Shown: positions 9,419-16,172 of the stretch, one piece after another | How the letters are laid out: each line of letters opens with the position of its first letter | Numbering within the stretch: position 1 is the first letter of the stretch | The notes under the pieces: model-generated | Told to the model about the DNA's origin: nothing | What the model saw: only the letters and a program-made list of their open reading frames with translations | The model's database searches: none | Position numbers and translations under genes: made by a program | NCBI RefSeq assembly: GCF_028807635.1 | Contig: NZ_JARBAX010000001.1 | Location: 2,638,001 to 2,702,000, forward strand | From: Streptomyces spiramyceticus | GTDB taxonomy: Bacteria > Actinomycetota > Actinomycetes > Streptomycetales > Streptomycetaceae | Direction: 5' to 3' | DNA: 64,000 nt

Positions 9419-9665
9419 ATGGGCAGATGGGGCGCGTCCGCGTTCGTCGTCGTCAGTCTGGTTGGGGAGGCGCAGCTGCCGGTCGTCCCCGCGGCCGCCG
9501 TGCACGGGGCGGTCCCCGGCGACTTCAACGGCGACCGCGACGCCGTCCTGCCCGCGCCCGGCGCGAACGTCCGGCAAGGAGGCCGCAGGCGCCGTCGTCG
9601 TCCTGTACGGCTCGGCTTTCCGGCCTGTCGGCCACCAGCCGCAAGACCATCACGCAGAACACGCG
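9419..9665 (+). pseudogene. FG-GAP secreted protein, N-terminal fragment
   Basis: ATG 9419 has a good ribosome site (GGAGGGG). The peptide starts with a signal sequence (RWGASAFVVVSLVG) and continues with VHGAVPGDFNGDRDAVLPAP, the first FG-GAP unit. After a frameshift near 9580 the pieces KEAAGAVVVLYGSA and SATSRKTITQNT follow in other frames. This matches the N-terminus of the protein at 16173 (LQGDFNGDGYRD, VAVVYGTSSGL). The rest of the gene is missing; at about 9665 the sequence switches to an unrelated GIY-YIG fragment. Confidence 0.65.
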
Positions 9666-9971
9666 GCCGGATCGACACTGCGGCTTACTCTCGGCTGCCT
9701 GCTCGGGCTTGAGTTGCGCCGCGTGGGCAGCGGCAAGCGCATGACCTTCGGGAAGGCCGGGGAAGCCACCCTCAGTCAGTGGATGGCGGAGAACGCGCGA
9801 GTGTGCTGGATCGAGCATGACGAACCGTGGACCATGGAGTCGGAGCTCATCCCTCAACTCGACCTGCCGCTGAACCTCGACCAGAACCGCCACAACGCGT
9901 TCCATGGCCGACTCAAGGAGCTGCGGGCCCAGGCCCGCCAGCGGGCACGAGAGTTGTCCATCAGCGCATAG
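9666..9971 (+). pseudogene. GIY-YIG nuclease family, C-terminal fragment
   Basis: The last 95 or so codons before TAG 9969 read STLRLTLGCLLGLELRRVGS, then LSQWMAENARVCWIEHDEPW and LPLNLDQNRHNAFHGRL. This is the conserved C-terminal half of a family of actinobacterial GIY-YIG-type proteins. The N-terminal half with the GIY-YIG motif itself is absent, and the frame is continuous with the broken FG-GAP fragment on the left, so it has no proper start. It lies 130 bp before att copy 3. It is a deletion product, not a working nuclease. Confidence 0.6.
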
Positions 9972-9981
9972 CGCGTCGGGC

Positions 9982-10001
9982 TGACATCACCAGCTGACAT
10001 C
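9982..10001 (+). repeat. TGACATC direct repeat pair (second set)
   Basis: TGACATC at 9982-9988 and 9995-10001 with a 13-bp period, followed by AACGGCGGCG. The pair ends 97 bp upstream of att copy 3. The matching set at 11538 has nearly the same distance to att copy 4. Confidence 0.55.
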
Positions 10002-10098
10002 AACGGCGGCGAATGACGGCGCACCGAAGCGGCCGCAGCTGGATCGACGAGCGACCACCGATCCCCGTTTCGGCAAGCCGCGCCGCAGGCTGATCGAA

Positions 10099-10141
10099 CT
10101 CCTAAAGCGGGTGTCGCATGTTCGAATCCTGCCGGGGGCAC
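10099..10141 (+). repeat. att copy 3: 3' part of tRNA-Arg(CCU)
   Basis: Forty-two of 43 bp equal copy 1; the single change is G to T at 10119 in the T-arm, which would break a base pair in a tRNA. The copy therefore cannot belong to a functional tRNA. The upstream bases GATCGAA are shared with copy 4. Confidence 0.85.
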
Positions 10142-10167
10142 ACGATAGTTAGCTGGTCAGAGGCACC

Positions 10168-10204
10168 AAGGACCCTCCTGTTCATTCGAACGGGAGGGCC
10201 TTTT
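10168..10204 (+). terminator. Terminator-like hairpin after att copy 3
   Basis: AAGGACCCTCCTGTTC (10168-10183) pairs with GAACGGGAGGGCCTT (10188-10202) with two mismatches, followed by TT. It lies 26 bp after the att core. Confidence 0.6.
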
Positions 10205-10205
10205 C

Positions 10206-10361
10206 ATGATCGGGTGCCACGAGTCCGGGTCCCGTGTCGAGCACGTCTTCGCGCACATGAAGTGCTGGAAGATCCTGCGCGACTGCCGCCTCAGGGGGGA
10301 GGGCGTGCACCACGCCATGCGCGGAATCGCCCGCCTGCACGACCTCAACCTCGTCGGATAG
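10206..10361 (+). pseudogene. IS5-type transposase, C-terminal fragment
   Basis: A 51-residue frame from ATG 10206 reads SRVEHVFAHMKCWKILRDCR followed by HHAMRGIARLHDLNLVG. This is the C-terminal end of IS5-family DDE transposases, where the Glu of VEHVF closes the catalytic triad. Everything before it is missing. It is a footprint of an insertion sequence directly after att copy 3. Confidence 0.7.
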
Positions 10362-10396
10362 GGGGCGCGGCCGGAACAGCCACCGGCCACGCCCCC
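10361..10396. terminator. Hairpin ending the secreted-protein gene
   Basis: GGGGGCGCGGCCGG (10361-10374) pairs with CCGGCCACGCCCCC (10383-10396) with one mismatch and an 8-nt loop. It lies 35 bp beyond the stop of the minus-strand gene at 10432. Confidence 0.55.
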
Positions 10397-10431
10397 ACCC
10401 TCCCACTCAAAGGTCGTTTACGGGACAGGCC

Positions 10432-10725
10432 TTAGAAGGCGCTGTTGTCGCAGCCCATGCTCGAACCGATGTGGGTGTCCTGCTTGCCCGGGTCGCCCTC
10501 GCCGTTGAGCGCGCTGCCCAGCGCGCCGTTGAGGATGCCGACCTGGCCGAGGATGTCGAGGTTCAGGTCGTGCGACTTGCAGGTGGAGCTCTGGTGGATG
10601 TTGAAGCGGTCGCCGCCCTTGTGGTGGCCGTGCCCATCGCCGCCGGCGTGGGCAGTGCCGGCACTCAGGAGTCCGACGCTGCCGAGGGCAGCAACCAGGA
10701 CGGCAGCCTTGCGAAGCTTGTGCAT
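10432..10725 (-). CDS. Small secreted Cys-pair protein
   Basis: The product is 97 residues. GGAG lies 5 bp before ATG 10725. The first 27 residues are a clear Sec signal peptide (HKLRKAAVLVAALGSVGLL, then AGTAHA as cleavage site). The mature part is about 70 residues, begins with a His/Gly-rich stretch (GGDGHGHHKGGD), and has two cysteines (STCKSH and MGCDNS) that could form one disulfide. The segment LNLDILGQVGILNGALGSAL is amphipathic. Similar small secreted proteins are common in Streptomyces and have no known function; it is not a chaplin, because the chaplin core is missing. It lies between att copies 3 and 4 and is therefore probably element cargo. Confidence 0.75.
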   Translation of the reverse strand: MHKLRKAAVLVAALGSVGLLSAGTAHAGGDGHGHHKGGDRFNIHQSSTCKSHDLNLDILGQVGILNGALGSALNGEGDPGKQDTHIGSSMGCDNSAF

Positions 10726-10744
10726 GTCATCTCCGGTGGAGTGA

Positions 10745-11343
10745 GGTGGGTGCGATCTGCGATAGATCGACTTCGTTCAGTTACGGGAGATTAGTATGAA
10801 ATACCATCAAAACACCCGAGGGCGCGCCGGAATGTCGTGATCTTGTTGCGGAAGCATCCTTAGTCCTGCCTTCCAAACGTGGGCCTGAGCCGGTCATTCG
10901 TAGGATCGGCAGGGGACCCAGGGGTTCGGGCTTGCAGGTCCGAGCCCCGTGGGCCGGGACGTGACGCCTGCTTCTACGTCCCGCGTCGCCCGTGCAACTC
11001 CGCGTACTGGGAGAGCACACTGCGCGCCGATGCCCGCATCCGAGTTCCAAATGGCCGCTCGCCGCCCTCGTGCCACACCCGCGAGGAGGTCGGACAACTA
11101 CCGTCAGGAAGCCGTGGCCCGAACCAGGCGTCGGCCAGGCGGCCAGCCGCCAATGAACGTAGGTGAACGCCTCTACACGCAGTCCAACAACCCACCAAGA
11201 GCCTTGGAAAGCGTGCGCCCCCGAGCAACCGCCTTGGGCCGCCGTGCACCGGTTCGCGGAGCGGTGCGCCTTCCGCCGAGGGCATACGCCCCGTAACCCT
11301 GGACTGGTCCGCACGACAGCCGAGACCAGCAGGGGTGGGAATC
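10745..11343. other. Intergenic stretch with no convincing gene
   Basis: About 600 bp between two small divergent genes. The first 60 bp are AT-richer than the surroundings and probably hold the promoter of the gene at 10432. A plus-strand frame at about 11027-11296 is Arg/Pro-rich and lacks homology I can recognise. It may be a decayed gene. Confidence 0.35.
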
Positions 11344-11520
11344 GTGGCTCGTACGCAGTCCAGGTGTGGAGCGATGACGGAGAAGGGAACGGGGTGCCGG
11401 CGACTGGCCATGGTGGACGCATCGCGGTGCAATCTCCACCGCGGCGACTGGTCCTCGTACACCGTCCAAAGGCGCAAGGAAGCCGAGCGCAAAGCGAAGG
11501 CACCAAGGCGTCGCAAGTGA
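11344..11520 (+). CDS. Small Cys/His protein of the phage HGG type
   Basis: The predicted product has 58 residues from GTG 11344, which follows GGGGTGGGA. The pattern RCGAMTEKGTGCRRLAM, then SRCNLHRG, places three cysteines and one histidine as C-x9-C-x9-C-x2-H. This resembles the short zinc-binding modules in phage and integrative-element proteins that have C-G-A-x-T-x-x-G-x-P-C and end in HGG. The C-terminus is very basic (RRKEAERKAKAPRRRK), suggesting nucleic-acid contact. It lies just before the TGACATC repeats and att copy 4, so it may be a gene of the integrated element. The function is not known. Confidence 0.5.
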   Translation: MARTQSRCGAMTEKGTGCRRLAMVDASRCNLHRGDWSSYTVQRRKEAERKAKAPRRRK

Positions 11521-11537
11521 CACAGTCGCAGGCGCGG

Positions 11538-11557
11538 TGACATCCATGGCTGACATC
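11538..11557 (+). repeat. TGACATC direct repeat pair (third set)
   Basis: TGACATC at 11538-11544 and 11551-11557 with a 13-bp period, followed by AACGGCAGCG. It ends 86 bp upstream of att copy 4. Same layout as the set at 9982. Confidence 0.55.
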
Positions 11558-11643
11558 AACGGCAGCGGACAGCAGCGGCACCGCGAGTCTGACGCAGCCG
11601 CGAGGGCAGCGGATCGACCGGGCGTAGAGACGGTCCGATCGAA

Positions 11644-11686
11644 CTCCTGAAGCGGGTGTCGCAGGTTCGAATCCTGCCGGGGGCAC
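11644..11686 (+). repeat. att copy 4: 3' part of tRNA-Arg(CCU)
   Basis: The copy differs from copy 1 at one base (A to G at 11649, anticodon loop). It is the last copy in the array. Because the tRNA is read left to right, the intact gene should lie to the left of the window and this copy should mark the right boundary of the outermost element. Confidence 0.85.
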
Positions 11687-11693
11687 ACGCAGA

Positions 11694-11732
11694 AGGGCCA
11701 GCGCGGAGGCCTGATCCTCTCGAACTGGCCCT
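11694..11732 (+). terminator. Weak hairpin after att copy 4
   Basis: AGGGCCAG at 11694-11701 and CTGGCCCT at 11725-11732 form an 8-bp stem with a long loop of 23 nt. There is no T-run, so the function as terminator is uncertain. Confidence 0.35.
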
Positions 11733-11775
11733 GTCGCGTGATCGCGACCGTGCCACACCCACGCCACAACGTCCG

Positions 11776-11922
11776 CTACGAGTCCGCCTCACCCCGCGTC
11801 TTGCGGATCATCGACCCGAGCCGATCGGCGATCTCGCGGTCACGGCCGTTGACCGCCACCAGCTCGCCCGTAGACCCGGTAGCGGGCGGAAGTTGACAGC
11901 CCGACCGACGCCCCACGGACAT
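11776..11922 (-). CDS. Very small hypothetical protein
   Basis: A 48-codon frame runs from ATG 11922 to TAG 11776. Its second half (GELVAVNGRDREIADRLGSM, then IRKTRGEADS) looks like an amphipathic helix with coding bias, while the first half is Pro/Gly-rich and less convincing. There is no clear ribosome site. It may be a real small gene, or the 3' end of the gene that begins at 12116 after a frameshift. No family is recognised. Confidence 0.2.
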   Translation of the reverse strand: MSVGRRSGCQLPPATGSTGELVAVNGRDREIADRLGSMIRKTRGEADS

Positions 11923-11939
11923 CCGGCCGGTAGGGGTAG

Positions 11940-12116
11940 TCAGCGGCCGGCGGTGTACGGGGTCCGGGTTCTCGTGTCGACGACGATCACGAACGGGTCA
12001 CCGTAGGACTTCCTCGACCAACCCCGCCTTCGCTTCGGCTGCGGCCCTGCTGCGGACTTCCACGCCTGGTAGCTGTCCACTACTTCGGCGTACCGCGGAT
12101 CAATCCAGTCGCGCAT
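11940..12116 (-). CDS. Small hypothetical protein, 58 residues
   Basis: ATG 12116 is preceded by AGGTCGAG at a suitable distance. The peptide begins MRDWIDPRYAEVVDSYQAW, has a basic middle (PKRRRGWSRKSYG) and ends in a beta-like stretch DPFVIVVDTRTRTPYTAGR. Codon use fits the neighbourhood. The gene lies between att copy 4 and the next gene set, on the same strand as the genes up to 14701. Its product is probably a small cytoplasmic protein; I do not recognise a family. Confidence 0.35.
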   Translation of the reverse strand: MRDWIDPRYAEVVDSYQAWKSAAGPQPKRRRGWSRKSYGDPFVIVVDTRTRTPYTAGR

Positions 12117-12184
12117 CTCGACCTCGTCTCTCTCCGTTCCCCAACGACGTTAGAGCCGCGGGGGAACGGAGACCAGGGCGTCGG

Positions 12185-12682
12185 TCAGTTCGGGCCCGTG
12201 TTGCCGCAGTCGCCGGTGCACGTACCTTCCGGGCCGGGCGGGGAGTGCTCGCACGACGCTGCGACGGGGATGCTCGTGTCGGTGGGCGCGAGCCACATCG
12301 CGGGCTCCGGGGTGTACCCGGCGGCCGTGATCGCTTCCAGGCTGCGGGTGAGGGCGTCCGGGGCGTGGCGGCTGGTGTCCGGGGCCTCGGGTACGTGGTG
12401 GACGAACAGGCCGAGTCGAGCAGCCAGCGATTGCTTGACGCGCGTGTGCAGGATCAGCGCGTGCCATCCCTCGTCGACCACACCCGACGGTTGCAGGCGG
12501 GCGTGGGGGTGCGCGGCGCAGGCCGCCTCGAACTTCAGCGCCTCCAGGGTGATCAGTTCGGCGACGTCGGGCGCCATGCCGGGGTTGTTGCGCCGCACGG
12601 TGGCGGCCACAGCGACGAGGTCCTCGGGGTGGATCAGGTCGCGGGCGTACCGTGTGACGGTCGCCTCGGTAGTGATACTCAT
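12185..12682 (-). CDS. Hypothetical protein with WHALILHT motif
   Basis: The product has 165 residues from ATG 12682, with GGGAG 9 bp upstream. The first 110 residues are helical and contain VVDEGWHALILHTRVKQSL, a pattern seen in small actinobacterial proteins in which the Trp-His pair is conserved (VDE-x-WH-x-x-ILHT). The C-terminus has two or three cysteines (CEHSPPGPEGTCTGDCG) that could bind a metal. There is no signal peptide and no membrane segment. It is the last gene of a minus-strand set of three small genes downstream of an Xre regulator. The function is unknown; the conserved His suggests a metal-binding or enzymatic role. Confidence 0.65.
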   Translation of the reverse strand: MSITTEATVTRYARDLIHPEDLVAVAATVRRNNPGMAPDVAELITLEALKFEAACAAHPHARLQPSGVVDEGWHALILHTRVKQSLAARLGLFVHHVPEAPDTSRHAPDALTRSLEAITAAGYTPEPAMWLAPTDTSIPVAASCEHSPPGPEGTCTGDCGNTGPN

Positions 12683-12815
12683 GGTGGTGTTCTCCCGTTT
12701 CTGGATGGGATGGACGTCCGCCTCGGCCGGGGTTTCCTGGCCGGATGCATCGGCCGAGGCGGGTCTTGCCGGCCCGCTGCCCTCCTCTTGCACGGGGTGC
12801 TGAGGGAAGCGGGGG

Positions 12816-13022
12816 TCAGTGGGGCGCCGCGCTGCCGGGAAGTGGCGTTCGGGCAGGGGCGCCGCAGACCTGGGCGGGGCCTGTGGTGGGAGTGTCCGGA
12901 GTGAGGTTCTCCGGCGTGATGGGTGGCCCGTGCCAGAGCAGGGTGACGCCGTGCTCTTCGCAGTGGGCGCCCTCGTCGTCCTCGACCGGGAACTCGTGCT
13001 CGCCCTTGAGGCACTCCGTCAT
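12816..13022 (-). CDS. Small hypothetical Cys/His protein
   Basis: The product has 68 residues. GGGAGG precedes ATG 13022 by 7 bp. The start overlaps the stop of the upstream gene in an ATGA, which indicates translational coupling. The N-terminal part TECLKGEHEFPVEDDEGAHC followed by EEHGV has Cys, His, Cys and His spaced as in a small zinc-binding fold. The C-terminal half is Pro/Thr-rich and probably disordered. No family name can be given. Confidence 0.55.
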   Translation of the reverse strand: MTECLKGEHEFPVEDDEGAHCEEHGVTLLWHGPPITPENLTPDTPTTGPAQVCGAPARTPLPGSAAPH

Positions 13023-13342
13023 CGTCGTGCCTCCCGTGCTGCTCGCCGGAGTTGGGCTCCGGTAGGGCAGCCTTCATCGAGGCAGGTTGGGCAGTCCCCG
13101 CAGTGCGCAAGGAGCGCCTTGTACTCCGCCATCCCGGTGTGGTTCATGCAGGACCTGGGGAACCAGAGGGTGAAGCGGTCGAGTATCCGGATCGGACGCG
13201 GCCCGAGATCGATCGCGATCGCGGCAGTGAGGGTGGTCCCGCACCAGACGCAGTCCATGCCGCGCTGCTGGCGCTGAGACAGAGTCTCGATGGCTGGTAC
13301 GGGTGCGGTGGTGGTGCTCAATGGGTCATCCCCCGTCGTCAT
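13019..13342 (-). CDS. Small Cys-rich protein, putative zinc binding
   Basis: The frame gives 107 residues from ATG 13342 or 113 from GTG 13360; neither has a strong ribosome site, so a leaderless mRNA is possible. Cysteine pairs occur in MDCVWCGTTL and in LLAHCGDCPTCLDEGC, and a further Cys-x2-His in RSCMNHTG. The set looks like a zinc-binding module. It is the first gene of the three-gene set and overlaps the next by 4 bp. The palindromes at 13391-13453 lie directly upstream, so this gene is probably regulated there, perhaps by the Xre protein encoded next to it. No known function. Confidence 0.6.
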   Translation of the reverse strand: MTTGDDPLSTTTAPVPAIETLSQRQQRGMDCVWCGTTLTAAIAIDLGPRPIRILDRFTLWFPRSCMNHTGMAEYKALLAHCGDCPTCLDEGCPTGAQLRRAAREARR

Positions 13343-13390
13343 TGCCGGTGGTGTCTGCACTGACGACGACAGTAGGAGTGGCGGATACGG

Positions 13391-13453
13391 CGAGGGGGTA
13401 CGACCTGTACCCCCTCGATCAGGGGTAGAAGTCGTACCTCATACGAGAGGTAC
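13391..13453. promoter_or_regulatory. Two GTAC-containing palindromes
   Basis: CGAGGGGGTAC (13391-13401) and GTACCCCCTCG (13407-13417) form a perfect 11-bp inverted repeat with a 5-bp spacer. A second palindrome, GTACCTC (13434-13440) and GAGGTAC (13447-13453), follows 16 bp later. Both share the half-site GAGG(GGG)TAC. They lie upstream of the minus-strand small-gene set and just after the stop of the Xre gene. The first could also act as a terminator of the regulator gene, but the shared half-site favours operators. Confidence 0.55.
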
Positions 13454-13468
13454 AAGCTGGACCTGCGC

Positions 13469-14701
13469 TTACGCGGAAACGCCCAACTCCTGCGCCAGCC
13501 AACGGGCATCGTCGCGGATCATCGCGGGCCCCGTCTCCACCAGGTCCGGCAGGGCAGACCGCGCGAACAGGTTGTAGCGGACCGTCTCAGGTGACTCCTC
13601 GTGCGCCTTCTTCAGCAGGTGTACGACCGCCAGGTGCTCGCCGCCCATGCTGTACGCCCGAGCCGCTTCCAGCTGGTGGAAGCTACGGCGGGTTGCAGAC
13701 GGCATCGGGGCGAGGTCGATCGTGGTGGCCACATCGATGGCACCACTGGCCTGCACGAGATCGTTGTGCATCGTCAGCCGGTAGGCGTCGACCATGCCCT
13801 GCCCGAAGATCAGCCATGGGTGGGAGTAGCGGCAGCCGAGGCGGCGGGCGGCGTCATTCGCCTTGTCCCAGTACCGCCACGCATCGCCGTGCCGGCCGCG
13901 CTTGGCGAACGAGAGGGCGGCGGCGAGGTGGAGCAGACCCCAGCGTGCGAGATCCTCGGGGTTGTCGTCGACCGCATGGAGCAGGTCAGCAGCCTTCATT
14001 GCCAGATCGACGCGGGCCTCGTGAGCTTCGCCGGCATCGCGGAAAACGTGGTTCATGTACCAGGCAGCACCTGCGATGGCCTGCGGGCTATCGGCGTCCT
14101 GCGCTGCGGTCATGGCCCGGTCGCCGGTGAGCATCACCAGCTCGGGCGCGGGCTGGAAGCTGAGGTAGAGCTGGATGAGGTGGTACGTCTCAGCCAGACC
14201 GACGAGGACACGGCGCCGGTCGGTGCCGTCCAGGGCGCGGGCGGCGTGCTGAAGGTCGGCGAGCAGGGCGGGGGCGATGGTGGCGATTCGGGAGCGGTGG
14301 TCACCGCTGCCGTGCCACAACTGCCACGCCTGCCGGACGCGGGCGAGCAGAGCATCAGCGCTCTCGGGTTCCTCGTCGCGCTGGTGGAAGCTGTAGGAGG
14401 TGAGCGAGGCTTTCACCGCGGGAAGGGCTATGTGCGTGGCCTTGCTGTACGTGGCGGCGGAGATCCGCTCGTCGCCGGTCAACTCGCCCACGTCGACGCC
14501 GAGCACTTCGGCGAGGCGGAGCAGTAGGGGCAGGCGCGGCGTATGGAGGCGGCCAGCCTCGATGGCTTTCACCCACTCAGCAGAGCGGCCCACGAGCCCG
14601 CCAGCAACGGCGCGTGTCAGCCCGGAGCGCTCCCGTGCACGCCGAACGCGCTGGGCGAAGGTGTCCGGGGAACCGGTCGGTGTGTCGTTCGTGTGCGGCA
14701 T
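13469..14701 (-). CDS. Xre-family regulator with TPR-like C-terminus
   Basis: The protein has 410 residues; GGAG lies 7 bp before ATG 14701. Residues 14-75 are a helix-turn-helix of the Xre/Cro type (FAQRVRRARERSGLTRAVAG, then VGRSAEWVKAIEAG). The rest, about residues 100-400, is a chain of amphipathic helices rich in Ala and Leu, like the tetratricopeptide-type sensor part of actinobacterial regulators. Such regulators bind DNA as dimers and respond to a peptide or small ligand. Neighbouring small genes follow on the same strand and are preceded by palindromes, so local control is likely. No membrane segment or signal is present. Confidence 0.8.
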   Translation of the reverse strand: MPHTNDTPTGSPDTFAQRVRRARERSGLTRAVAGGLVGRSAEWVKAIEAGRLHTPRLPLLLRLAEVLGVDVGELTGDERISAATYSKATHIALPAVKASLTSYSFHQRDEEPESADALLARVRQAWQLWHGSGDHRSRIATIAPALLADLQHAARALDGTDRRRVLVGLAETYHLIQLYLSFQPAPELVMLTGDRAMTAAQDADSPQAIAGAAWYMNHVFRDAGEAHEARVDLAMKAADLLHAVDDNPEDLARWGLLHLAAALSFAKRGRHGDAWRYWDKANDAARRLGCRYSHPWLIFGQGMVDAYRLTMHNDLVQASGAIDVATTIDLAPMPSATRRSFHQLEAARAYSMGGEHLAVVHLLKKAHEESPETVRYNLFARSALPDLVETGPAMIRDDARWLAQELGVSA

Positions 14702-15124
14702 ACTGAACTCCGTTCTGACCTAGACACTCAGAACGCTACTCCCCACCGCGCACGGGGAATCCGGTATCCGACAGGTGCACGTTGTCTGGTTCGGCCGCGC
14801 CCGTCCCGGCGTTCGTACCCCCAGCAGTCGGACCGGCAGACATCGGCTCCATGCCGCACGGTGCGATCCTTCCAGCGCTGGGGCTGAGGTCAGTGGCGAG
14901 GTTGCCTGGCCCGCCGATCACCACTGCGAAGTGAGGATCAGAGTCAGTGGGTGGTCGTGCGGGCCGGGCGATCTGAGCGAGGCCCTGACGACGTTCCGTA
15001 CATGGGTCGAAGCGGCGATCGAGCGGCCGTTGTGATGATCGGTTCGACTGTTTACAGTTAGCCGCTCATTCGCCCGCCGTGTCGTGCGTCCGGCGGGCAC
15101 ACCTGCACCTTTGTGGGGAGATTC
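14702..15124. other. Intergenic region with promoters and a gene scrap
   Basis: The stretch separates the divergent Xre gene and the secreted-protein gene at 15125. On the plus strand a frame ending at 15035 (PGDLSEALTTFRTWVEAAIE) has coding character but no start or ribosome site, so it is probably the 3' end of a lost gene. The last 80 bp are AT-richer and should hold the promoter of the 15125 gene. Confidence 0.4.
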
Positions 15125-15913
15125 ATGCGCAAGCGCGCAACCTTCGCTGTGCTCGCCGCTGTCACCGCGCTGGGCGGATTCACCGCCCCTGCCGCGTACG
15201 CGGACGAGACCGTCGGCGACATCCAGATCACCAACGTCTCCGTCAACGGCGGCAAGAACGTCGTGGTCGGCGTCACCGACAAGACAATCACCGTGTCGCT
15301 GACGGCCACCGACCCGTCGGGCATCTGGGACGCAGACTTCTACCTGTGGCGCGGCCCGGACGGTACAGACCCCTACTACAGCGCCGACGACTACGTCACG
15401 CCGAACGAGGACACGACGCCCGCGGACTGCATAGCCTCCAGCGCCACCACGTCCACCTGCTCGAAGACCTTCACCTTCGAACCGGACTGGTGGCTCACCA
15501 ACGCCCACGCCGGGACCTGGAAGGTCGGCGTCCAGGCGTGGGCCAACGATGACAGCCGGACCGAGAGGTACGCGTACACCACCACCCGCATCCAGCGGCT
15601 CTCCAAGCTGACCGCCAACGCGGGGCCCGAGCCAGTGGCCGCGGGCAAGACCCTGACCGTCACCGGCAAGCTGAGCAGGGCGAATTGGGACACCCTCGCT
15701 TACGCGGGCTACACCGCACAGCCGGTCAAGCTCCAGTTCCGCAAGGCGGGCACCAGCACGTACAGCACCGTCAAGACGGTCAACACCTCCAGCACCGGTG
15801 CCCTGAGCACCACGGTCACCGCGTCCACGGACGGCTACTGGCGCTGGAGTTTCGCCGGTACCTCGACCACCCCGGCCGTCTCGGCCGCCGGTGACTTCGT
15901 CGACGTGCAGTAG
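15125..15913 (+). CDS. Secreted beta-rich protein, unknown function
   Basis: The product is 262 residues from ATG 15125, preceded by GGGGAG. A Sec signal (RKRATFAVLAAVTALGGF, cleavage after AYA) is followed by two beta-sandwich-like halves. The first (about residues 27-150) contains a single Cys pair around DCIASSATTSTC. The second, from about residue 155, has the pattern LTVTGKLSRANWDT and VKLQFRKAGTSTYSTVKTV, typical of bacterial Ig-like or YSIRK-type carbohydrate-binding repeats in Streptomyces. No catalytic motif is visible. The stop codon lies inside a hexanucleotide repeat, and a strong terminator follows 50 bp later. It is probably a monocistronic exported protein. Confidence 0.8.
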   Translation: MRKRATFAVLAAVTALGGFTAPAAYADETVGDIQITNVSVNGGKNVVVGVTDKTITVSLTATDPSGIWDADFYLWRGPDGTDPYYSADDYVTPNEDTTPADCIASSATTSTCSKTFTFEPDWWLTNAHAGTWKVGVQAWANDDSRTERYAYTTTRIQRLSKLTANAGPEPVAAGKTLTVTGKLSRANWDTLAYAGYTAQPVKLQFRKAGTSTYSTVKTVNTSSTGALSTTVTASTDGYWRWSFAGTSTTPAVSAAGDFVDVQ

Positions 15914-15934
15914 CAGTAGCAGTAGCAGTAGCAG
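15907..15934 (+). repeat. (GCAGTA)n repeat containing the stop codon
   Basis: Four and two thirds copies of GCAGTA run across the stop codon TAG at 15911. Every unit gives another in-frame TAG, so changes in copy number would not alter the protein. Confidence 0.85.
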
Positions 15935-15962
15935 TCACAAGTTGCGGTAGCAGCCATGCAGT

Positions 15963-15995
15963 GGCGCCGGGTCGCGTTCGTGGCGACCCGGCGCC
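15963..15995 (+). terminator. Terminator of the secreted-protein gene
   Basis: Perfect 12-bp stem (GGCGCCGGGTCG and CGACCCGGCGCC) with a 9-nt loop, 50 bp after the stop codon. Confidence 0.8.
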
Positions 15996-16172
15996 GGCCT
16001 CTTCGGCCGTGAACTCACCGGCCGCCGTACAACCCTTGCACCCCTCCAGTGGTCCTCTCTGCACCGAACGACACGTGTGTACGGGGATGAGAGCCCCCAA
16101 ACACGGTCGATTCGACCCACCGATTTCGGATGCCCACCGGCATCCGGCATGTCGCAGGAGAAGAAGACCCGC

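Noticed and set aside
916..11686. Functional tRNA-Arg genes at the four att copies
   Set aside because: None of the copies has a D-arm or 5' acceptor strand in front, so no cloverleaf can form.
14775..15035. Plus-strand 86-codon frame before the secreted-protein gene
   Set aside because: The first half has no coding character and there is no ribosome site; only the end looks like an old coding remnant, so it is noted only as a scrap.
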